17,105 bases of DNA, taken from assembly GCA_905215965.1 (NCBI GenBank), contig CAJMSD010000018.1:1-17105 (forward strand), in the 5' to 3' direction. Made by a program: the position numbers and the translations under genes. Positions 1-7,800 of this stretch are shown one piece after another. The notes beneath the pieces were generated by a model. The model was not told the DNA's origin. It made no database searches and was given only the letters and a program-made list of their open reading frames with translations. The DNA comes from an uncultured bacterium (GTDB taxonomy: Bacteria; Bacillota; Clostridia; Oscillospirales; Ruminococcaceae). Position 1 is the first letter of the stretch. Each line of letters begins with the position of its first letter.

Positions 1-126
1 CCATCAAAGGAAGAGCAGCGCCAAATCGGCACCTATTTCCGCAACCTTGACAACCTTATCACCCTTCATCAGCGTAAGCCGTTTCAGCGAAAAAACGGAG
101 GTAAAAACTATGTTAGACGATGTTAA
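1..126 (+). CDS. hsdS: Type I restriction-modification specificity subunit, C-terminal fragment
   Basis: The first frame is open from the window edge for 41 codons and ends at TAA 124-126. It contains the typical HsdS end motif: KEEQRQIG, then YFRNLDNLITLHQRK. HsdS is the DNA-recognition subunit of the HsdR/HsdM/HsdS complex, and this motif closes its distal conserved region. Family members usually continue after LHQRK with a coiled-coil tail of about 15-30 residues. Here the frame instead runs through the Shine-Dalgarno and start codon of the next gene (PFQRKNGGKNYVRRC), so the natural tail has been lost or replaced. The 5' end lies outside the window, so target specificity and intactness cannot be judged. 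The 17-nt overlap with the recombinase gene suggests co-transcription. Family assignment is confident; the unusual tail is seen directly; the idea that recombination caused it is inference. Confidence 0.85.
   Translation, partial: PSKEEQRQIGTYFRNLDNLITLHQRKPFQRKNGGKNYVRRC
97..102 (+). promoter_or_regulatory. Shine-Dalgarno that sets the recombinase start
   Basis: GGAGGT lies 7 nt upstream of ATG 110-112. It favours ATG 110 over the in-frame TTG at 47, which lies inside hsdS and has no such site. The site is itself part of the hsdS reading frame. Confidence 0.8.
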
Positions 127-1036
127 ACGCACAGATTTATTCTGTGATTATTACGAAAAATGGGTGAAGGTGTATAAGGAGGGAGCTATCAGAAAGGTTA
201 CGCTTGACAAATATAAGATGACCTTGGCGTGGGTGAAAAAGCTTGTCCCTACACTTACGCTGGGCAGTCTTAACCGTATTGCTTATCAGCAGTTGCTTAA
301 CGATTATGCTCTCTATCACGAAAGACAGACGACAATGGATTTTCATCATCAACTTAAAGGAGCGATACTTGATGCCGTTGACGAGGGCTTAATTGAACGT
401 GACCCCACAAGAAAAGCGATAATCAAGGGAAAAACACCTTCTGCCAAGAAGATTAAGTACCTTAACCAGTTTGAATTGCACACGCTTCTTACCTCGCTTG
501 ACTTGAAGTCGGAAGTCAACTGGGATTGGTTTATACTCTTGGTGGCAAAGACAGGTATGCGTTTTTCAGAAGCACTTGCCCTCACTCCGAAGGACTTTGA
601 CTTTGCTCATCAAATGCTCTCAATCAGTAAGACTTGGGATTATAAAGGTGATGGCGGTTTTCTTCCCACTAAGAACAAGTCATCGGTTAGAAAGATACAG
701 ATTGATTGGCAGACGGTAATTCAGTTTTCTGAACTTGTTAAAGGTTTGCCCGAAGATGAGCCTATATTTGTAAAGGGTAAGGTATATAATTCTACGGTAA
801 ATGACATACTGAGCCGTCATTGTAAAGATTTGAAGCTTTCCGAAATCTCTATTCACGGATTAAGGCACACTCACGCTTCTTTGCTGCTGTTTGCTGGTGT
901 ATCAATAGCGAGCGTAGCTCGTAGATTGGGACACGCCAGTATGACAACCACGCAGAAAACTTACTTACATATCATTCAGGAACTCGAAAATCAGGACGTA
1001 GATTTAGTTATGCGTTCTCTGTCAGGTTTAAGCTAA
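110..1036 (+). CDS. Tyrosine recombinase associated with type I hsdS (specificity-switching type)
   Basis: A complete 308-residue tyrosine recombinase. The N-terminal half (about 8-105) is the SAM-like core-binding domain; about 115-300 is the catalytic domain. Visible catalytic residues are R151 (TGMRFSEAL), a lysine in the beta-hairpin (K188 or K190), H249 and R252 (HGLRHTH), H275 (LGHAS) and nucleophile Y285 (QKTYLHI), so the enzyme looks intact. From memory, close relatives sit beside hsdS genes in streptococci, lactobacilli and gut Clostridia and invert hsdS segments, changing methylation specificity (CreX/PsrA-like role). Direct juxtaposition to hsdS, with a 17-nt overlap, supports that role more than ICE integration. 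ATG 110 is chosen from its Shine-Dalgarno. The gene converges on the minus-strand operon. An alternative is the element's own integrase; attachment sites were not found. Confidence 0.85.
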   Translation: MLDDVKRTDLFCDYYEKWVKVYKEGAIRKVTLDKYKMTLAWVKKLVPTLTLGSLNRIAYQQLLNDYALYHERQTTMDFHHQLKGAILDAVDEGLIERDPTRKAIIKGKTPSAKKIKYLNQFELHTLLTSLDLKSEVNWDWFILLVAKTGMRFSEALALTPKDFDFAHQMLSISKTWDYKGDGGFLPTKNKSSVRKIQIDWQTVIQFSELVKGLPEDEPIFVKGKVYNSTVNDILSRHCKDLKLSEISIHGLRHTHASLLLFAGVSIASVARRLGHASMTTTQKTYLHIIQELENQDVDLVMRSLSGLS

Positions 1037-1189
1037 TTTAATCATTAACGGAACGGCTTGCGTTGATGAAAGGTGATAAGGCAATATCTCATTATTTTAG
1101 CACTTTTCTTACATCTCTTGACCAAAAATCAAGGCAAAAAAAGACCCTCCCGACAGCTACACCGAAGTGTAACTGCCGAGAGGGTTTCT
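1037..1189. other. Spacer between convergent transcription units
   Basis: This 153-nt gap holds the 3' flank of the recombinase gene and the terminator of the minus-strand operon. A small open frame from ATG 1066 runs into the hairpin and has no recognisable product. No clear att-like direct repeat or hsdS inverted repeat could be seen by eye in it. Confidence 0.6.
1136..1185 (-). terminator. Strong rho-independent terminator of the ICE operon
   Basis: Read on the minus strand, a 19-bp stem (arms 1167-1185 and 1144-1162, three G-T wobbles) closes on a TTCG tetraloop at 1163-1166. One C and then seven T's (complement of 1136-1142) follow. It starts a few nucleotides past the zinc-finger gene's stop. 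It may also stop plus-strand transcription from the recombinase, though the plus-side T tract is poor. Confidence 0.93.
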
Positions 1190-1798
1190 CTACATTGTAA
1201 GTTCAGCAGAAAGTTTACTGAACTTCATAACTGTCTTTTCTATTTTAGCGATACTGCCGTTTTCATCCTTGACAATATCCGCAATATCGTCCTTAGTGCC
1301 TGATATAAAGTAATCAAGCAGACTTTCGATATAGTCAGTTTCCGTCAAAGCCTTAACAAATAACGGATTTGGCTGTTCTTCTGACGACTTCGGAGCATAT
1401 TCTGTACGCCAGTCTTTAAGCAGATGAAGATAATCACAAAGGACTCTGAAAGTGTGATTTTTCTTTGCGTTTTCCTGTTCCCGTCGTATCTTGGCAATAA
1501 CGCTGTCTTTGTTTGGCTTGTATTCGCTGTATTGTCTGTCGTAGCTTATGCCAAAATCGTGAGCAATCTTTTCTGCCGCTTCTTTCGGGGATATTCCAAA
1601 CAGCTCTCCTACCATATCTGTAACATCACCGTGTTTTCCACAGCCAAAACAATAGAAATGGTCGTCGTACAGTTTCATAGACGGATTTCTGTCCTCGTGA
1701 AACAGACAGCTAACCATATCGTTACGCACCGACAAGCCGTAATAATCGGCTATCTGACGAGGACTTACGCTCTCTTTCACAGCTTCAAACAAGTTCAA
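1190..1798 (-). CDS. CHC2 zinc-finger protein (DnaG primase-like zinc-binding domain, no Toprim)
   Basis: A 202-residue protein whose N-terminal 80 residues form a CHC2 zinc finger like that of DnaG primases: C31-x2-H34 (SCLFHED) and C50-x2-C53 (YCFGCG), followed by GDVTDMV. In DnaG this domain contacts template DNA. The Toprim catalytic domain is missing, so the protein is probably not a primase alone; it may bind DNA or help a primase or replisome supplied elsewhere. The C-terminal half is charged and helical and not recognised. Translation starts at TTG 1798: AGGAGG (complement of 1806-1811) lies 7 nt upstream and no ATG fits. It is the last gene of the minus-strand unit, 56 nt after the helicase gene, with a hairpin between them and a strong terminator behind. 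Such stand-alone CHC2 proteins are common in clostridial ICEs. Confidence 0.85.
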   Translation of the reverse strand: MNLFEAVKESVSPRQIADYYGLSVRNDMVSCLFHEDRNPSMKLYDDHFYCFGCGKHGDVTDMVGELFGISPKEAAEKIAHDFGISYDRQYSEYKPNKDSVIAKIRREQENAKKNHTFRVLCDYLHLLKDWRTEYAPKSSEEQPNPLFVKALTETDYIESLLDYFISGTKDDIADIVKDENGSIAKIEKTVMKFSKLSAELTM

Positions 1799-1811
1799 AT
1801 CGCCACCTCCT

Positions 1812-1849
1812 AAAAAGAATTGCTCCCCTTGCCGTAAGACAAGAGGAGC
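1812..1849 (-). terminator. Intercistronic terminator-like hairpin between helicase and zinc-finger genes
   Basis: On the minus strand GCTCCTCTTG (complement of 1840-1849) pairs with CAAGGGGAGC (complement of 1822-1831) through 10 bp with one wobble. After a 5-nt gap a CTTTTT tract follows (complement of 1812-1817), then the Shine-Dalgarno of the next gene. The gap before the T tract makes it a weak terminator; it may attenuate or protect a 3' end rather than stop all transcription. Confidence 0.6.
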
Positions 1850-1854
1850 TGTTT

Positions 1855-4800
1855 TTAGCTGATTTCAGAGGTTTTGTCCTTTGTCGGAGCCTTTTCCTTT
1901 GGGATATTACCAGCCTGAGCTGACTGCATTTCCTTTATTCTGCCGAGAATAGACGGTTTCTTTTCAGGAGATACATTTCTCATTGGCTTTACTTCGTCAG
2001 CAGAAATCGGAATATCAGGCTTCTTTTCTGCCGCAACAGCAGCATTTTCAATAGCGTTTTCGTCAATATTAAGGAGAGTGTTCAGCTCTGCAAGTCGGGC
2101 GAGCTTTTCTGTAAGCTCCGCTTCTTGTGGAAACGGCTTGCCAAGCTCTGCCTTTGCTGTGCTTAACTGCTCGTTCAGCGTTTCAAGCTGTTCCTTACTG
2201 TATTCGATACGTTTTTCAATGGAATCCAAAGCGTTGTCAATACGGAGAATATTACCGCTTTCGGAAGTTCCGAGCGTTATCGTGTAGGACATTTCACGCT
2301 GTAATTCAAGGTGAAATTCCTGAGCAAAGCTGTCATACGAAAGGGACATATCAAATCCCTTGTATGAGCCTATTTCAAGATTTTCCTTTGACTTTATCTG
2401 CTTGCAGGCAAGTAAAAGTGCCTTGCCCGCTTCTTCCTTGTCGGTAAAGGTCTTGTTGAGTATCGTCATAGGCGAGATACCTTCGGTAACAACAGGCTGT
2501 GCCTTGAAGTGTGCAAGGTCAGCTTCCAGACCTGCTATACGCTGCTCGGTCTTTGCAATCCTTTCGGGGAAATGCTTACGAACGCTGTCCTCAATGGTGT
2601 ACTGCTGTGAGGTGTGATTGGCTTTTGATACTTTGAGCTTTGTAACGGCTACATCCAAGTCCATTTTCTCCTTGATTAAAGGATTTCCTGCACAGAGAGC
2701 CTTTACCTCGGCATAAGAGAGAGTTGCTTCGTCCACATCTTCGCAAGAACGCACGGGAGATTTACTTGACATAATCTGTGAAATAAACCTCTGCTTGTTC
2801 TCAATAGTCTGATAGAGATATGCGTCGAAGGTCGCTTCGGTCATATATCGGTAAATCTCAACTTCCTTGTTTTCATTACCCTGACGGATAATTCGACCTT
2901 CACGCTGCTCCAAATCCGACGGACGCCAAGGGCAATCAAGGTGATGAAGTGCTATGAGCTTGTCCTGAATGTTTGTACCGGCACCGCACTTTGCCGTTGA
3001 GCCGAGCAGAACACGGACTTTGCCTTGTCTTACCTTTGAGAACAGCTCTTTCTTTTTGGCTTCGCTGTCAGCTTCGTGAATAAAGGCAATTTCCTCTTTC
3101 GGAACACCCTTTGCAATGAGCTTATCACGAATATCATCATAGAGATTGAAAGAACCGTCATTTTTCGGTGTCGAAAAGTCGCAGAAAACGAGCTGTGTTG
3201 ACTTCTTATCATCATTCTTCTGATAGATGTCAAAGACATTGGAAACACAGGTGTTTACCTTTGAATTTGGGTCGTCAGGGAGCAGAGGGTCTATAAGTCG
3301 CTGGTCAAGTCCGATTTTACGCCCATCGTTTGTGACCTTGAGCATATTATCTTCTTCGGGCTGTACCTTTTTGTCGTGAATATCCTTTGCTCTGTCGGAA
3401 AGTGCTGCCACCATATCCTTTTGAATATCGCTCGGCTTTACAACTACATTGTGGAAGTGTGCTTCAGGAACAGGGAGATTAAGCATATCCGCTGTCTTTA
3501 TATCTGCACATTCCTTGAATACATTGATGAGTTCGGGGAGATTGAAGAACTTTGAAAACCTTGTTTTCGCTCGGTATCCCGTACCTTCGGGAGCAAGCTC
3601 AATGGCTGTAACAGCTTCACCGAAATTTGCCGCCCAAGCGTCGAAATTGTGCATACCCATTTCTTTGAGCTTGTCAGCCTGCAAGTATCTCATCATAGTA
3701 TAAAGCTCAGTCATACTGTTGCTGACGGGAGTTCCCGTTGCAAAGACAATGCCCTTACCGCCCGTAATTTCATCAAGATACTGGCACTTCATATAGAGGT
3801 CTGCGGACTTCTGAGCTTCGGTCTGCTGAATACCTGCCACATTACGCATTTTAGTGTAGAGGAACAGGTTTTTGAACGAGTGAGCTTCGTCCACAAACAT
3901 CTTGTCGATACCGAGTTCTTCAAAAGTAACTACATCGTCCCTCTGAGGATTTTCAATGAGTTTTTTTAGCTTTGCTTCAAGATTACGCTTTGTTTTTTCA
4001 AGCTGTTTTACTGAAAATCTTGCACTCTGCGACCTTCCGAGCGACTCAATGCCCTCGGTAATCTCGTTAATCTGCCTGCGTATCATTCGTTCTTGTCGTT
4101 CTGCTGATACGGGTATCTTTTCAAGCTGTGAGTGTCCGATGATAACTGCGTCGTAATCTCCCGTTGCAATCTTCGAGCATAAACGCTTACGGTTTTTGGC
4201 TTCAAAGTCCTTTTTGGTTGCAACAAGGATATTAGCGGCTGGATAAAGCCTTAAAAATTCTGCTCCCATCTGCTCTGTAAGGTGATTTGGTACAACAAAA
4301 AGCGACTTAGTACATAAACCAAGTCGCTTGCTTTCCATAGCAGAAGCTACCATTTCAAATGTCTTGCCCGCACCTACTTGGTGAGCGAGCAAGGTGTTTC
4401 CGCCGTACATCGTGTGTGCAATGGCATTGAGCTGATGTGTTCTGAGCTGAATTTCAGGGGACATACCCGAAAAAGTGATATGACTTCCGTCATATTCTCT
4501 TGGTCTGGAGCTGTTGAACATCTCGTTATACTTGTTTACGAGCTTTTCACGGCGGTCAGGGTCTTTGAATATCCAGTCCTTAAAGGCTTGCTTGATAGCT
4601 TCCTGCTTTTCCTGAGCAATCATAGTTTCCTTCTTGTTGAGAACCGATTTAACTGTGCCGTCAGGCTGTTCCACACGGTCGTAAACTCGTGCGTCACGGA
4701 GGTTAAGCGTATCTTCGATAATTGAGTAAGCGTTCTTTCTTGCCGAGCCGTAGGTCATATTGGCAGCTACATTGCTTCTGTCCACATTCTTGCCGTCAAT

Positions 4801-7800
4801 CTGCCATTCCGATGTGTATTTTGAGAAATTCACATCAAACATATTCTGCAAGTATCGTGGAACTTGGAGAGTTTCAATCATAAACTGCTTGACTATATCC
4901 GTATCAAGCCAAGTTGCACCGAGTCTGACATCAATCTCACTTGCTTCAAGAGGTTTCGGCATAGCCTTTTCGAGAGCAGCGATGTTGTCGCTTAAATCCT
5001 CGTCGAATACCTCTGCCGATTTCTTTGCATATTCGAGCTTTTCACGGATATTGCCCGACAGATATTCGTCAGCAGTTTCCCACTGATTATTCTGAGGATT
5101 ACGGAAGATAACTCCTTTAAGGTCGTTTACAAGCTGTCCTTCGGATTTACCCGTAAGCTGTTCCATAAAGGGAATATCTACACGAGCCTTTTCGGAAATG
5201 GATACAGCAAGTGCTTCCGAAGCTGTATCTACGCTTGTAATCTGTGCTTTCTGCTTGATAGTGCGTTTTGTAAACATATCCGCCTTGCGTTCAAGTTCTC
5301 CGTTCTCATTGAGAACTTCAAGAGAAGAAAGAAGGTAGTAGGAGCTGTCCTCGGAAAATGCTCTTGCATTGCCGACAGAGTTGATTAAGCCGTATTTCTT
5401 TGTAAAATCGTCATAGACTCTGTTAAGCTCTGTCTGCTGTGAGCGAATATCATAGTCGCTGTACTCGTTGAGCTGATAGTCAATCAGCGTTCGTACACAG
5501 TCACGAAGCTCGCACATACCCTTGATACGTTCCTCGGTTGCCTTTGGTAAATCATCTTTGAGGAACATACGGCTGTTTTCACGAAAATAGAGCTTGTCAT
5601 CAACAACTGCATAGGAAAAGTTACGCACGTTCGGGTCGGCAGGGATACTCTCTGCAACCTTCTCCGTGTTCTCTTGTTCTACTTCGGGGATAGTACCCTG
5701 AATGTTTGCAATCGCTTCTTTGAGCTGTTCTTTCAGACTTGCACCCTCGATAGGAACGCAAGCTGTTTCTTCGGCATTGCCATACATAGAGAACTCTACG
5801 CCTTGCTTCATTTCGCCAAGTATCATTTCGGGATGCTGCTCAAAATACTTGTTTACGGGAACTCCGTCCTCTGTCTGACCGATGTGAACCCAATCAGGCT
5901 CAATGTCAAGCATTTTATCACGCTTCTGGAGAAAAATAATATCTGAGGTTACTTCTGTTCCTGCGTTGTCTTTGAAAGCGTTGTTCGGAAGTCTTATTGC
6001 TCCGAGAAGTTCGGCTCTCTGTGCAAGGTACTTTCTAAACTGCGGATTAGCCTTGTCAAGAGTACCCTTTGAGGTTACGAAAGCTACAACACCGCCTGCA
6101 CGAACCTTGTCAAGCGATTTAGCAAAGAAATGGTCGTGAATGTTCAGATTAAGCTTGTCATAACGCTTTTCAGCAAGTTTATACTGACCGAAAGGAACAT
6201 TACCCACTGCAACATCAAAGAAGTTGTCGGGGAAAGAGGTCTTTTCAAATCCGCTTATCTGAATATCTGCGTTCTGATAGAGCTGTTTTGCTATTCTGCC
6301 TGAAATACTGTCAAGCTCTACGCCGTACAGCTTTCCGCTTCGCATTTCTTCCGGCATAACGCCGAAGAAGTTTCCGACGCCCATTGCTGGCTCTAACACA
6401 TTACCACCCTTGAAACCGAGATTTTCAAGTCCTTCATACATTGCATTGATAACTGTCGGAGAGGTGTAGTGTGCATTAAGGGTTGAAGCCTTTGCACTTT
6501 CGTACTCGTCGGGGGAAAGGAGCGTATAAAGCTCGGTAAACTCGCTTGACCACGCTGAATTGTTCTCGTCAAATGCCTGTGCAAGACCGCCCCAGCCGAC
6601 ATAACGGGAAAGGATTTCCTGTTCTTCGGGAGTTGCCCGTCTGTTCTCAAATTCAAGCTCGTTAAGGAGCTTGATTGCTTCTACATTTGCCTTGAACTTT
6701 GATTTCGCACCGCCGACGCCGAGGTTTTCGTCTGTGATTGTAAAATCGTGCTTTTCGCCGTTAAGCTCAGGCACTTCCGAGATATTGGGTGCAGGCTCGT
6801 TTATTATGCTTTCCTTTGCAGGAGCTTCATCTACAAGTGCAAAGCCGTTTTCATATATCTCAGTTTCGTACATAACACGGAAGATAGGATAAATGCTGCC
6901 GAGGTCACGAAGCTGATATTTTGTATCGTCAATGCTGTCCGATATTTCGGTTATCTCGAATACACCATCGTCAAGCTCAATTTTATCACCGATTTTGAGT
7001 TTGATTTCATCATCGTCATTATATTCCTCGATTTCCTCAGCCACTTCCGAAACAACTTCTTCCGTTGGTTCAGGATTTTCTTCAAGCTCTACGCCGTATT
7101 CTTCAAGAACTGCCTTTGCTTGCTTTATACTCTGTTCTTCAAGAGGATTATCAGAAGCATTGGCAATCACTCTCTTGGCATATCGGATTTCATCGTCAAT
7201 GTCCTTTTGAGTAATAAATCTGTTCTGAGCCACAAGCCTTGAAACTCGTTCTGCAACCTCGTTCCACTTCATTGTAACCTGTGCGTCAGGTTTTGAAAGG
7301 TCGCCCTTTGTCAGCACAAGACCTTTAGAGTCGTGCCAAGTGTTGTATCCGCTACGACCACTACCGCCGATACCGTACTCGTTTTTGAGAAAGTCAGCCT
7401 TCTCCTTTGCTGTATGCGGTTCTTTAAAAAACTTTGCAATTCTTTTTTTACCGCCTACAACATTACTGCCCGATGCTACAAGCTTATTCTTTTCATCGTC
7501 GGTTATGAAATACTTGTGCTTAACTGTAAAGGACGGCTCTGCGGAGAATTTCATTCTGTCAAGTTGTCTATCTTTGAGCTTTTCAAGGATTTCGGGGAGG
7601 TTGTGGAAATGGAAACGGAGAACATCACGGTCAGCCTTATATTGCTTTATAAGGTCTTTCATTCCGTCAATCATTTCCTGCACAGGCTTTTCACCCTGTA
7701 ACGCTTCGGAAATCTTGTCCGTGCTTACATCAAAACCGCCTGTAAAGAAGTAATCGGGAATGAAATATTCAACCTCTACGTCCTGATGAAGATACCACAG

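Noticed and set aside
47..109. N-terminal extension of the recombinase from TTG 47
   Set aside because: The added residues are the hsdS coding sequence in another frame; a strong Shine-Dalgarno fixes the start at 110.
1066..1303. Small plus-strand ORFs between the recombinase and the zinc-finger gene
   Set aside because: They run through the terminator stem and into the antisense of the zinc-finger gene, with no recognisable product.
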